Shown here: positions 50,207 to 61,665 of the stretch, piece after piece
How the letters are laid out: each line of letters begins with the position of its first letter
How positions within the stretch are numbered: position 1 is the first letter of the stretch
Source: Rhododendron vialii
Taxonomy: Eukaryota; Streptophyta; Magnoliopsida; Ericales; Ericaceae
DNA length: 64,000 nucleotides
Assembly (NCBI RefSeq): GCF_030253575.1
Contig: NC_080561.1
Location: forward strand, 36,999,564-37,063,563
Direction: 5' to 3'
The notes under the pieces: generated by a model
The model's input: only the letters and a program-made list of their open reading frames with translations
Databases searched by the model: none
Told to the model about the DNA's origin: nothing
Position numbers and translations under genes: made by a program

Positions 50207-51805
50207 ATGCCTTCGGTGCCCACAGTTGAATTCGTAACCCGTAGCGTTACCCCTTCTCTGACCTCTTTCTATGGTAAATCATGCTCTCATCGCCTGAAAC
50301 GTTTGGAAAAAGGCGACCGGCGTGGTAATCTTAGTTAACGTTTGATCTGTTAGCGTTTCGTTTTGATTTGGGGGATTTTGTTGTTTGGATTTTGTTTTTT
50401 CTTGTCCGATCTTCTTCGAGTAGTTTGGCCCAATTAGTTATCAACAAATCGGAGATCAAGGTCGTGAAAGCTTGGTACTGCGCTGTGGGTTTCGCCTGCC
50501 TAAGGTAGTTTTTATTTGTGTGTATTTTGACTTGAAATAGGGTTGGAATTTTTTTTGGTATTTATAGTCCATTTATATTTTCTTATCATGCTTGTTTATT
50601 TGCTCCGGTTTTAATTGAACTCCGCCGGTGGATGCTATGATTAGTCCCACAATTAGTTGAGGGCCCGGAGACCTGAGATATCTAAAAAGATTTTCATAAC
50701 TGTACCATGTATTTTGTAGCGATGCAGGGGTTTTCCCCAATTTACAAATATGTAACTCCTCAATGCGCAGATAATACATGTATGAACTGTGATTGTGTTT
50801 AAATCGGCTGCCACTGGTGGACGTTGTGATGGTCCCGGGAATCAGGATAAGTGGAGATATTCGGGGTGCGCGTAAGCTGGATCATTGGCAGAGCTATACC
50901 TTGGGGTGGGGTGGGGCCCCCGCGTCCCCCAAATTTTAAATTTCTATTAGTTTAAAGCTTCTTTTAGAATCTTAATAATTTTGGTTTTACTTAATAAAAA
51001 CAGGTTATTTTACATTCTCATACAAAAAAATTACTCAGGGTGGTGGACGTTGTGATGGTCTCGGGAATCGGGATTAGTCGAGATAGTCGAGGTGCGGGTA
51101 GGCTAGATCATTGGCAGAGCTACCTTGGGGCTGGGGCGCCCACCGAATTTTAAATTTCTGTTAATATGACTTCTAATTTGAGTGTTATTAATATTATTAG
51201 TGTAATAGCTTCTTAGAATCTTAATAATTTCGGTTTTACTTAATAAAAACACGTTATTTTACGTTCTCATTTTTCAATTTCTTTCACAAATAAAAAATAA
51301 TCATGTAAGTGTTGTAGTCTAAAGAATAAGAACAAAATGATTCATATAGTTTTACTGCATTAGGCTAGAATAATTTTAATTTCAATTTCAATTTAGAAAG
51401 GTATTATATTGCAAAACAAAAAAACTATGATATTATAAGCATATGTTTAGATAAAAAATTTGTCTATTTGTCTATTATGTTGGGCCCCCTCAAGCCAATA
51501 TCCTGGCTCCGCCAGAGACTGAGATATCAATTATATTTTACATAATTGTAGTAAGCATTTTGAAGGAATACAGGGGGTTTGCCCAATTTGAAATTACATT
51601 CCACGATGCGCAGATCATACCTGTATAAACTATCTTTGTGTTTTCGTTTACCCTTCGTCCACTGCATCTTGTTGTTTTCCATTAGATGTAGTTACTTGTG
51701 AAAGGATTGATGCTCTAGGAAACAAAAACTTACTTCAAAGAAATCCACGAACACAGATAACTACTTCAAATTTGTACATGTTGTCTATGTGCCCTCACGC
51801 TCATG
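50207..51805 (+). other. Possible leader exons of the downstream gene
   Basis: ATG at 50207 opens a 67-bp stretch ending TATG|GTAAAT. TTCCATTAG|A at 51685/51686 to CATG|GTACGT at 51805 bounds a 120-bp open segment in matching phase. Joining these to the acceptor at 53352 gives a stop three codons later, so they are best read as 5'-UTR exons carrying a small upstream frame, or as part of a transcript I could not complete. Confidence 0.3.
50816..51270. repeat. Direct duplication, units of about 206 and 229 bp
   Basis: Units at 50816-51021 and 51042-51270 share GGTGGACGTTGTGATGGTC, GATCATTGGCAGAGCTA, CCTTGGGG and ACTTAATAAAAACA. The second has an extra TATGACTTCTAATTTGAGTG-type insertion. The terminal wording (CCTGGCTCCGCCAGAG at 51503) suggests a transposon remnant. 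Confidence 0.85.
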
Positions 51806-53378
51806 GTACGTTTGGTGAACAGTTGTTCTCACCATCACTTCTGCTTTGCTATTCGATAACTGATGTTTGATGTTGCATAAGTTCACTTTCTTTAATTTTA
51901 GGTGTTCTTGTTGCATGGAAAATTTTTTTTTTTTCCCGCTTAATACTTTACCACGTCGATCTTGATTAAAATGAATCTATTTACTGGTTGGTTATGTTAA
52001 TTTTTTATTCTGGAAAGGTTACGTTAGTTGCACTTTTTCTTAAAGTCAAATGCATAGCTATAATATATGTACGATTCATGATTTGTGTTGTGACTTGTGC
52101 GTGGGTCAACGATAAGCATAGATTCCATGAATGGAAAATAGCTGTGAATTGATGATTCGATTTTGGCTACTTTTTGCATTTTCTTTGTTGGAAAAAAGGT
52201 CATGACTATTTTTTAAAAGGGCTCTTGTATAATATATGCCATTTTTTGTCGATGTTTCTCCTTATTTGCTCTGGAAAATAGATTTTCCTCTCATTAGTAC
52301 TATAACAAAGATGACAAATTTATCTTGAGAGTAAATAGAGGCAAAGACAAGATGACTGACAATAACCTGAAGAGTGAAGACATTCTTATGGTTTGATCAC
52401 TTTGATTGTATTTTGAACTCTTTTCCACAAAGGGTCATACATTGATTCACGAGTCCACATATCTTGCAAATTGCATTAGAAGCATACCATATGAATTTTC
52501 ATGTCGCTGAAATGCATAAATATAATTTTTTCATGGATTTTAGAAGTCATGATATAACTGAATGATTCATGATTCGATTCAAATTATTCAATTCACAAAA
52601 CAAAAAGGGAGCATTTTGATTCTTCATTCGTTTCCCGGTTGACAACTATTGTCAAATGCTTGAATTTCACAATCGTGCTGTGCTTGTTGCCCAACTACTA
52701 TTTTCTTTTTTTTAGCTAGCTTTTCCGTATGATGTAACCCTTTTGACCTTGCCCTTCTTATTTTTTATAGATGTAGAATCTTCTTGTGTATAAACTTCTA
52801 ATGTGATATCAGTCATTCTCCATTTGCTCTACGGGTATCCTTTTTTTATTGGTTATGAAGAGGCTCATTTGAGGAGGTATATCTATGAGAGAACCAAATC
52901 ATCCAATTAGTTTCTCTGTCAACACTCTTTTAAGTCTTCATTGTGACCTGCCAGATCCGTTGCCTCAAGTACTTGTGGCATTTGTAAATACATTTTGCTT
53001 TGCAATACCTTTTTGCCTCATATCTATTGGGTTGTTTGGTAGTTTTCACTTCCTTTGGAATTGCCAATTTTCTCGGCGTAGATTCATTAGAAAGTGACAA
53101 GTCCTTTTAGTTGCTTTATATTTATATATTCTTCTTTAATAATTTGGCAATCCGGGGACCGGTCCCACCATCATCTAGTGGGGCTTCATTATTTTTTTAG
53201 ATATACCGTGACACTTATATATAAGATCTTCACTCTGTCTGTCACCCTTCCTAACCCCTTTCTCTATTTTTCAGTTACATGCAATGATGTTGAAGTAACT
53301 TGTAATTTGTTCTCTGACTAATTGTGCTTTGTGACTAATTGTGCTTTGGCAGTTCCCTGACAGCTTGTGATTTTCGCA

Positions 53379-55285
53379 ATGAACCCTGGTTCTCCAGAGG
53401 ATGTCCCAGCTTCTAAAGATGTTAACAGGCCTGATGCCTTGAAGAAGCTGTATACAGAGCCATCACATTGTAATCGTCATTTCTTGGAATATATATCTAT
53501 TGATGAGCTTGGAAACAGTCTGGCTGAATTTCTACGTGTTCAAGATGGTCAGTTATTGCCGTCAAAGTCCATTTTGTGTCAATCTTCAGACAAAACTGAT
53601 AACCCCAATGAGGAGATGGAACAAGAATTTGAAGATCCTGGTCAATCTGAATCGGCGACTGTAACTTCGGAGAAATGCTTATTCAAGTTTGCAACATTTC
53701 CGTCCTCTGGTAAGAAATCCCCAGCTTCTGTGCCTATCGATGGGGAAGATGACATAGCTGCTGCTGTATCGATGCAAAGTGGCTGTGAAACTGTTAAGCC
53801 TGCAAACCCTCGATCCATATCTTTGCCTGTAAGTTTGCATTACATTTGACCTTTGAATTCAGATGTTTTATTCTGTCTTTCGTATTCCCTATTATCATGT
53901 CACAATCTTTGGATTGATGCTGGATAGATCTATGGGATATACACTTGATTGTGTGTCTTAAAAGTATCCTATCATCAGCAAATACCTGCGCCGTATTTAG
54001 TTAAATTCAAATGACGATGCTGGTGGATGTGCTACTTTGACGTAATTAATGAACTCCTTTCGACATATTCGGAATATTGTTCATTTCTCGTGGGGTTGAC
54101 TATGCATGTCTAGGTGATTGGGGTCAAGGCTGTAGCCATAAATTTGATTGAAGGGTGGCCTAGATAAGTGGAGTGAAAGTAAGAATCCCACATGAAATAA
54201 CTGTTATTTATTGTTCAACAACAAATATAAAACAGTGAATTTAATTACTTCGTGTTGGAAAAGGTTGGGGATACCCATCTATATTGAAGGAATACTCTTG
54301 AAACAGAGGCCATGTAGTATTTTTTTTCTGGGGCTGGTCCAGATATATGATAAAATGATGTTCGAAGAGATGGTTAATAGTGCAAGTAGAGAACTATCGT
54401 CCATATGCAACTTCGTCTATGGTGGGGGGTTAATCCTTTGGCACTAATGGGAACTGTGAAGTTTTTGTCTGTGTTACGTATCTCATATTTATTTAATCCC
54501 TCAATTTACTATTTGCCTGAGTAACATTCTAAAGATATGATGTACTTCCCTTGAGTAAATGAAGCTTTTCGGTCTAATTGACCTGCAACTTTCTGGAAGC
54601 AATATTGTATGTCAATTTTTGATTATAGGCCGAAATTGTTTCTGTTTGTGTCTGCAAAAAAGAATTGCTGTTTATGTCTGCAAAAAAGAATTGCTGCCAA
54701 TCAGTCTTTTCAGGATGGATGAAGTTATTCTTTATTTCTCTGAGCTGGTTATGTATATGTTGTTGAGAAGTGAGAACCAGTATTCTGATGGGTTTTTTTT
54801 ATAAGTTTTCTTAACGGTTTGATTTTCTTCTTAAAACTTTTGTTTCTTTTCAGACACATTTTAAGCTTGTATCAGCTCTGAAGGGTAGCCGCGAGAGACA
54901 GGGGAAATCCCAAAAGAAGCTCACGGTCACCTGGGCTCCGGATGTCTATGATCCTCCTCCATCAGCACCAACTCTTTCGAGAAATAGCAAAAGACGGCCT
55001 AAGAATGAACGGAAGAAGTATGATAAAAAGAATGGAAAGAACAAACAGAAAGGCAAACCTTCTAGAGTGGGTGGCAGCAAAGATAAGAAGCAGGTTCGAA
55101 AGTACAGCGAGAGTTCTAAGAGTTTTTCCCAGTGGCCAAATAACGATAACACAGAGTTTGAATTCAATGAACCCTGTGAGAAATTGGAGCATTTTGGTGT
55201 TGGTAACTCAGACGCATATTGCGGGAGTAGTTTCCTTAAGAACTCTATCACAAAGTTGCACTTCTCCATGGCAGAGGCTACGTAA
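53379..55285 (+). CDS. Plant protein of unknown function, basic C-terminal half
   Basis: Coding exons are 53379-53828 and 54854-55285 (GT-AG, phase 0), product 293 aa. The ATG lies 26 nt after an acceptor at 53352, so at least one non-coding exon lies upstream. Residues 1-150 are acidic and serine-rich and include [20 protein letters not shown]. The second exon begins [17 protein letters not shown], followed by [17 protein letters not shown] (175-191), then a long Lys/Arg-rich stretch (about 198-235) that could act as a nuclear signal, and ends in a serine- and aromatic-rich tail. There is no signal peptide, membrane helix or known catalytic motif. The WAPDVYDPP segment looks like the conserved core. 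I do not recognise a characterised family; nuclear location is inferred from basic content only. Confidence 0.8.
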
Positions 55286-56029
55286 TCTGTCTTTGGTCAC
55301 TACTCACTGGTTTAACTTTCTTGTCCTTGGCAGTGTGCATAAATAAGTTTAGGCTCCGGTGTTGTGCTTCAGGGCCTTCTTTATCACACATTTGTGTGGG
55401 AGCCACATTCTTGGCGGTGAAAAAGGCCCGGTGCTCTAGGAGCTAAGAATCATTTTCTGTTGTGCTGATGGTATTTGTAGTACTTTGGAAGTTCTGACAA
55501 TTTTCTTTTGAAGTGTGTTTGTTTTAAATCAGCGATGGTGCACCCTGTGAACTATATAAGTTGTCTCTAATGAGTGCCCTGCGACATACTCCTTGTCGTT
55601 TGGGGTAATCGAAATTGTAGTCCTTGTTTTTTCTGTTCAATTTTAGATGGTGGGAAAAGAGTGCCATTCTTCTCTCATTCATCCAAATCGCATTTGATGC
55701 CATACGCTAAACCGGACCTAGGCTCAAACCACAGCAGGACATGTTTTCTGAAGGGGTATGCCCCAGGCTTACTAGTCTGATTTGAATTGTTCATTTTGTT
55801 CGGCTTGCTAAGTAGATTGTACATGCCAAAGATGAACTGTTCGGAAATATTTTTCTTTGAGTTAAATATTTCAAATCATAGCTTGTTATTGTTCTTCAAG
55901 AAAGAATGTTCATTTGGGTTTTGGTATTTGATTCATCTCACTTTTGTTACGATCAACAAACTCACAGTTGAACAGAATGATCCGTTTGAATCCCGCCCCC
56001 ATAGACCCAGAACAGGACTCATTTTAAGC

Positions 56030-56345
56030 GCATGACACCCTGCTGTGGCCCTCTGGGTGCCAACCTGGGTGATAGTATGGCATTGGCAATGGATTTGGCT
56101 CTCATGTAGTCACTGGTTCGAGGCGTGCCGATGCTCCCTTGCACTCGTAATATGCCAATTGCCTTCTTCTGTCTCGGGTGGGGGTGGTGGGCACTTACGG
56201 ATTTCAAATCTCCATCGCAGGTTTGGAGTTCGTATGATCACATTCGGAGAACAGTTGCTACGCTTGGTCATCCCTCGTCCGGGGGCCGGAAGTGTTTTGT
56301 CAAAAGCAGCTCCTCCGTCTTTACCGAACCCAAACAAACAAATAA
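56030..56345 (+). mobile_element. Candidate SINE or tRNA-like repeat
   Basis: TAGTATGGCATTGGCA could serve as an A box. ACTGGTTCGAGGC about 30 bp later fits a B box (GGTTCGANNCC). It sits between two genes, with GC-rich flanks unlike nearby intergenic DNA. No poly(A) tail or target duplication is clear, so this is weak. Confidence 0.35.
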
Positions 56346-56483
56346 GTCCATACTTTACCAGCCTTAAAGGGGAGTTAGTCCACTTCACAAATTCCCCAAC
56401 CATATTAGTTGAGATTAGGTTAACCTTCATCTCCACCTCATCTCAAGAGCTTGAGTACCGAATTGTATACTCCACATGATATC

Positions 56484-56490
56484 TATAAAT
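56484..56490 (+). promoter_or_regulatory. TATA box of the single-exon membrane protein gene
   Basis: CTATAAATGC, 53 nt upstream of the ATG at 56543. Confidence 0.6.
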
Positions 56491-56542
56491 GCACTCAAAT
56501 TAAAGAACTTAAACACCGGATATTCTTCGTCGCGGATTTTCG

Positions 56543-56914
56543 ATGTTTGAAATAACTCTCTCTCTCTTCAATTCGATACTCCAACGCCTCACCCTGCGGT
56601 GGCCGCTCCTGCTGTACGCCGCGACGTGGACGGCGATCCTGACAATCACCGTCGCCGTGGCGTCTTTCTCGCCGGAGTTTGCGTTCGTGTCTGCGATCTC
56701 TCCGACTTCGGCCTTCTCTCGGCCGTGCCCGGCGGAGGGATCCGTCAGGGTTCCGCTCGATGTTCCGACGGAGGTTATGTGTTTTCCGGCTCACATGTTC
56801 CAGCGGTCTAAGCTGGACACGGTGGTGCCTCCGGTTTTCGCGGCGGTTGTTGTCGCCGGCTCGTTTTACGTGGTCCGAGCCCTTGGGTTGTGGGAGGTGG
56901 ACGACGAGGCCTAA
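56543..56914 (+). CDS. Small plant transmembrane protein, unknown function
   Basis: An intronless 123-aa frame with strongly GC-rich third positions, unlike its AT-rich surroundings, which supports real coding. Two hydrophobic stretches are seen: about residues 20-50 (LLLYAATWTAILTITVAVAS onward) and about 92-113 (VPPVFAAVVVAGSFYVVRAL). Between them a loop contains PCPAEGSVRVPLDVP, and the tail is acidic (WEVDDEA). A TATA box lies 53 nt upstream. It resembles the small unnamed transmembrane proteins common in plant annotations. I cannot name a family, topology or role. The overlapping longer frames on both strands are shadows of the GC3 bias. Confidence 0.75.
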   Translation: MFEITLSLFNSILQRLTLRWPLLLYAATWTAILTITVAVASFSPEFAFVSAISPTSAFSRPCPAEGSVRVPLDVPTEVMCFPAHMFQRSKLDTVVPPVFAAVVVAGSFYVVRALGLWEVDDEA

Positions 56915-57276
56915 GATTCCTTTCGGACCAAATTTAAATCAATTGCGAACAGTTTATTAGTTGAGAACAAAATGACACGAGAAATGTTACGAACATAGAC
57001 ACCGATCACAGATGGTTTTGAAACCGTCAAATGTTATGAGTTTCTCGTGCATAGTCACCAATTACAGATAGCGGTGAGTGACTATGCACGTAGCGCTGCT
57101 GAGAAGACACGAGAGAATATATGGAGTCTTTTATTTCATCCCATATATGATGATAGCTGGGTGCGTGCTTATTGACCGAATCTCGAACCACGCCATTTTT
57201 GTCTTTTGTGTTTTTATTTTGTCTATTATTGTTTACAACCCTAGATGTCTAGAATAATTTACGGGCATTTTACTGG

Positions 57277-57684
57277 GAGTAAAGCTACAGTTTCCGACGG
57301 CCAAAATCCCGATCGGAATCCCGACGTCCCGCCGGGCACATTCCGGTAACCGGACGGCCGACCCGAGCCGTTCAAAAATTCTAAAAAAAAAATCGAGTGG
57401 CCTTTGGGAGAATAAACGGTCCGACGTGTGTAGGTAGCCGATTCAAGCACTCCATTTTTAGCCGATCCAAACACTCCATTTTTGGCAGATCCAAACACAA
57501 AAATGGGTTGTTTGGATCGGCCATCTACACCGGTCGGATGCCGTTTATTCCCGCTAAGGCCCACTTGGTTTTTTTTTTTTAGAATTTTTGGACGGCTCGG
57601 ATCGGCTGTCCGGTGGCCGGAGTGTGCCCGGCGGGACGTCGGGATTCCGATCGGGATTTTGGGTCGGTAAGGGTAGACTTTTCC
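57277..57684. mobile_element. Mutator-like hairpin MITE, copy 5 (9-bp TSD)
   Basis: TTTTACTGG is duplicated at 57268-57276 and 57685-57693, and identity extends by GA on the outside. Ends are GAGTAAAGCTACAG and, reversed, GGAAAAGTCTACCC. Arms meet near 57490, where CCATTTTT(A/T)GCCGATCCAA-type words are locally triplicated (57440-57500). The longest copy, 408 bp. Confidence 0.88.
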
Positions 57685-57892
57685 TTTTACTGGGATCTCA
57701 ATTAATTTTTGAAGGATGAATTCCAAAATCTACTACTCCATTAGGAAATGTATTTAAAAAGTCAACGTAAAGTCCCGTGTTCTCTTTTTCTTTTTGCTGT
57801 TTTTATTCCTGGGGGTTTCCCACCTCATTTCCCTTGTGTTTTCGTGAGAAAAAACAAAAGATCGGACGGGATTTGTTACATTTGCGATTCCG

Positions 57893-58056
57893 AAAATTAT
57901 TCAATACTCTCGGAATATGTGAGAGGAGAGATAGAGCATATTGTTCATATACTCCAGGAGTATTGAATAATTACTCGATTTAGAAAATTATTCAATACTT
58001 CGAAAGTATATTAACAATATTCAATACTCCTGAAGTATTGAATAATTACTCTTGGG
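57893..58056. repeat. Alternating inverted copies of ATTATTCAATACT
   Basis: ATTATTCAATACT occurs forward near 57896 and 57988 and inverted near 57959 and 58036. Each forward/inverted pair encloses a short spacer, so two hairpins stand side by side. Confidence 0.8.
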
Positions 58057-58174
58057 ATTTCTACTTCAGCGGTGAAGTTTGGGAAATTTTCCAATCGTCC
58101 TCCAAACAAAGACAAGATTGGATGAAAGACACATACTTTGTGTGCGCGAGTGAAAGCGTTTTTAAAACACATTC

Positions 58175-58290
58175 TAGGCTACTAAAATTCGTAAGAACGA
58201 GAATTGAGAGCACGAGCGCAGTTCGATAATTAAAAGCGGAAGCGCAGAGCATTTTCGAAGGGTTATATGACTAAACGGGTGACATTTTGA
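58175..58290. repeat. Dispersed repeat Y, copy 2
   Basis: AGCACGAGCGCAGTTCGA, GCGGAAGCGCAGAGCATTTT and GACTAAACGGG occur in the same order as at 33655-33760. Diverged copy of one repeat. Confidence 0.7.
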
Positions 58291-58825
58291 AGGATTATGA
58301 GATTTCTACGACTTCAAGGTTGAAGTTGGTAAACAAAAACAAATCCACGTTCACCAAGATTTTCAAGCAAATCACTGGGATTTGCTGCAGTTGATCGTTT
58401 TCGATCATCCCACTTGACAAGTGCCTTGTGCCAACATTGTCAAAGATGGCTCAGATAAATTGGGTTCAAAGCTATTCTGAACTTTGTGTGCCCATTAAAC
58501 CTTGCATAGCAAACCGATGAGTGCAAATCGATCAACATTATAACACATTGGGAACGGACGTGTTATAAAATGAACGTTGCATGTTGAGCCGCCCGCGTGA
58601 TTCCGTCCGCTCATGTTTTGAAAACACGCCGAAGACGCATACTCACAAATAGAACGCCATGCATGTCCGACCGATCGATTGGCGGAAATGGACGTCGGAG
58701 ATATTTCTCAAAAAATTCACTTTTTTTATTGGGTACGTTTGCAAGTTTTCAAAAACCATAATGGGTGTGGATTCATGAGCCTGATGAGGTGTATTCGCAC
58801 ATGACACAAACCACATGAAGTATAA

Positions 58826-59077
58826 GAGCATCCGCAATGTAATAATCAAAATCAAAAGATTGCTAAAGTTAGCAATGTGTACTTAAAAAAGTGCTTACAT
58901 TGTAATAATCAAAGTTAGCAACCTCATAACCAATAATCAAATTTGGGCATTTGAATAATCAAAAGTAACAATGTTGGACTTCACATTGTTAACTTTAGCA
59001 ACCCTCTAAATGAATAATCAAAAATTGACATGGTAAGTTTTGATTATTCACTTTTGATTATTACATTGCTGATGCTC
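58826..59077. mobile_element. MITE with TAA duplication
   Basis: Ends are GAGCATCCGCAATGTAATAA and, inverted, GAGCATCAGCAATGTAATAA. TAA stands at 58823-58825 and 59078-59080. Interior repeats AATAATCAAA on both strands. Same terminal style as MITEs A and C but a different interior. Confidence 0.85.
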
Positions 59078-59097
59078 TAAGTGGACTTTGCCCTATT

Positions 59098-59505
59098 ATT
59101 ATTGCAGTAATGCTAATGACACAGATTTTTCACCCACAAATTGTGCATAGATTGTGATGTGCGGCCACTATGGGTCCTACACAAACAATCCGAGCCGTTC
59201 ATTAAATTTAAAAACATGTTTTCAAGGGCCCTTAAGAGAAATCAGCTCAATCCGCTATCTATAAGTGTTCGATCCAATCATCTAACTTTTTCTTTCAAGT
59301 TTTAAGATCCTAAAAACTGAATGAAAAGTTAGATGATTGGATCGAATACTTATAAGTAGCGAATTGAATTGATTTCATGCAAGGGCCCTTGAAAACATGT
59401 TTCAAATTTAACAAACGGCTCGAATCATTTGTGTGGGACCTGCAGTGAACCCCACATCACAATCTGTGCTTGAAAAATCTGTGTTGTTAGTATTACTGTA
59501 ATAAT
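59098..59505. mobile_element. 408-bp hairpin MITE
   Basis: ATTATTGCAGTAATGCTAA at the left matches the inverted right end. Inner arms pair through AACATGTTTTCAAGGGCCCTT and GATTGGATCGAA-type blocks around a loop near 59300. No target duplication was identified with certainty. Confidence 0.8.
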
Positions 59506-59759
59506 TGTCTTGTTAGGACAGGGCACTTTTAGGTTGCTCTTCTATCAACTTCGGAAATTTTTGTGCCGCGCGAACAATAAACAAAATCAAATTGAAGAAG
59601 GTAAATGGAAAATCATTTGGATTTTGCACAATCTAGCAACAAAGAACAAAAAAGCTAACAGATCACACAATTTCTTTTTGAGCAATGAAATTGTGTGTTT
59701 TGTTAAAAAAAAAAAAAAAGAACTAACAAAGAGCTGCAAATCCAGTATAAAGGTATGCA

Positions 59760-59942
59760 CTTTGATGCAAGGACGGAACCGGAATTTTACCCTAGCAGTG
59801 GCGAAATATATTCTAAAAAAATCTAGTAGTGGCGAGACTATATAAGTTAGGCATAATATTTTTTTTACATATAATAATTGCATTTTCTAAAATTCTTGTC
59901 GTGGCGGTCGCCGCCACTAGACCCCCCTGATCCCATCCTTGC
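59760..59942. mobile_element. Short transposon remnant
   Basis: GCAAGGACGG at the left and CCATCCTTGC at the right form an inverted pair. GTGGCG words recur inside. Low information. Confidence 0.35.
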
Positions 59943-59954
59943 TTTGATGGTCTA

Positions 59955-60185
59955 AGACCTCGTTTCGCTTTCTCTCAAAATCTTCTTTTTCAAAAAGAAG
60001 GTGATTTCAAATTCAAATATAATGAAAATAAAAAATAATTTTTTAATTTTTTTTGCACCGTTTAAAAGATCTCAATGAGATCTATCAAACAAGATCCATA
60101 TTGGTAGAAAAATTATTTACATCAACCCAAAATTTTTAACCTTGAAATTACCTTCTTTTTCTCAAAACGTTCCTTTTTAAAAAGT
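59955..60185. mobile_element. Non-autonomous element, family X copy 2
   Basis: Shares GATCTCAATGAGATCTATCA and AACAAGATCCAT with copies at 18545 and 61057. The ends carry CTCGTTTCGC and a CTTTTTCTCAAAACG-like stretch. Confidence 0.65.
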
Positions 60186-60427
60186 GGAATGCCACCAATG
60201 TCTTACAGTTGCAAATTAATTGTCTTTCCTTGTTTAATTATTTTTTTTATACTACTTATTTATTGTTCCTTTTTTTCTTTTTTTTCGATCAAATAGAAAT
60301 TCATTTATTGTTCCTTTGGACATAAGAGAGTCATCATGTGCATCACACCCCAATTATTAGTAATATGGTACTGTACAAATCAATTATAAAAAAACGAATT
60401 TACTACTACTCGTTGAAAGTTGAAACC

Positions 60428-60458
<31 letters not shown>
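60428..60458. repeat. (CT)n microsatellite
   Basis: About 15 CT units in intergenic DNA. Confidence 0.9.
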
Positions 60459-60461
<3 letters not shown>

Positions 60462-61056
60462 ATACATGCATACATACGGGGAGGCACCTGTCCAGATTCC
60501 TCTGTACTGGTCCAGTTTTGTGCCTTTCTGGGTCCACACCAAACTCACAACGGTAATTGAAATCGTTGATTTGTTTTTCATGAAAAATAATTATAATGAT
60601 TTAATTGAACATAGATAAGTACATGACCACAACATATTTTTACAAGAAAAAATAAAAAATATAAATTTTGTACTATTTTTTTCTCTAATTTTTTGGGTAC
60701 AAATTTGTTGCGTGCCTACCAATTTTTGATCAAACTATAGTAATTAGTTAGCGTGAGTGATATTGTTGGCGAGATCTATAGAACGATTTCGATTATTGTT
60801 GTGAGCTCAGAATGAGCTTGTAAATGCTCAAAATGAATCCTGAAAGCCTCGTGAAATTATACAGTAAATCGTAAGTACGGTCACGTGGTACTTAGACCGC
60901 TTTACAATCACACATTTTTATAGCAAAAATGCTACTTGCGTAACCGTTGTGTTGATTGTGTGCATAATTCTGACCGCCTAGATGTATTTGGATGATTTAG
61001 ATTTTTATAGGGTCTATCACTAAATAAATGAACCCCACAAAAACATACTTTATTAA

Positions 61057-61293
61057 GGCCCCGTTCCAGAAACTTTCTTAAAAAATAAACAGCTTATTTT
61101 ACATTTTCAAACTCAAAAATAATATAAATGAAAAATAAATTTTCAATTTTTTTTGCATCTTATAAAAGATCTCAATGAGATCTTTCAAACAAGATCCATA
61201 GTGCATATTTTTAGATTTCAATAAACCTTCAGTTTTTAACTTGAAATTGTCTTTTTACAAAATAAAGGCTTTTTTTGAGTTCTGAAACGGAGC
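61057..61293. mobile_element. Non-autonomous element, family X copy 3
   Basis: Left end GGCCCCGTTCCAGAAAC, right end GTTCTGAAACGGAGCTT (inverted partner). Core GATCTCAATGAGATCTTTCA. The clearest of the three copies in its termini. Confidence 0.75.
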
Positions 61294-61467
61294 TTAATTG
61301 TAAATTGGTCAAGGTACCACGGAAAAAAAAACACTCCATACTGCAGTGCTCATAACATCGCACATAATTTGCGCACACCCGCAATCCAGCCGTTATCAAC
61401 CCCATTTGGACGGTGTCGACAATCTCGCTCTACCCCTCTCTCTCCCCTCGAGACAAAGAGAAGGGGT

Positions 61468-61493
61468 CTCTCTCTCTCTCTCTCTCTCTCTCA
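61468..61493 (+). repeat. (CT)n run in the ARF-GAP promoter/leader
   Basis: A CT run about 175 nt upstream of the ATG. It continues a C/T-rich leader from 61431. No TATA box was found. Confidence 0.8.
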
Positions 61494-61665
61494 GATTTTC
61501 TTATTCCATGATCTAATCACTTTTCCATGATCTAATCACTCAACCCTCCCTATACAAATCGAAACGAGTTCGTACAGCTACCCGCATTCCCTGCAGGAGA
61601 TCTGAAACCGAGCGATCCAGATCGTCCCCGAATCCAATCGGACGATCGATCCCGACCGTCGGACA

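Noticed and set aside
50207-51805. N-terminal coding exons for the unknown gene at 53379
   Set aside because: The two splice-bounded segments are in phase with each other, but joining either to the acceptor at 53352 or a possible one at 53363 gives an early stop or the wrong frame. Kept only as possible leader exons.
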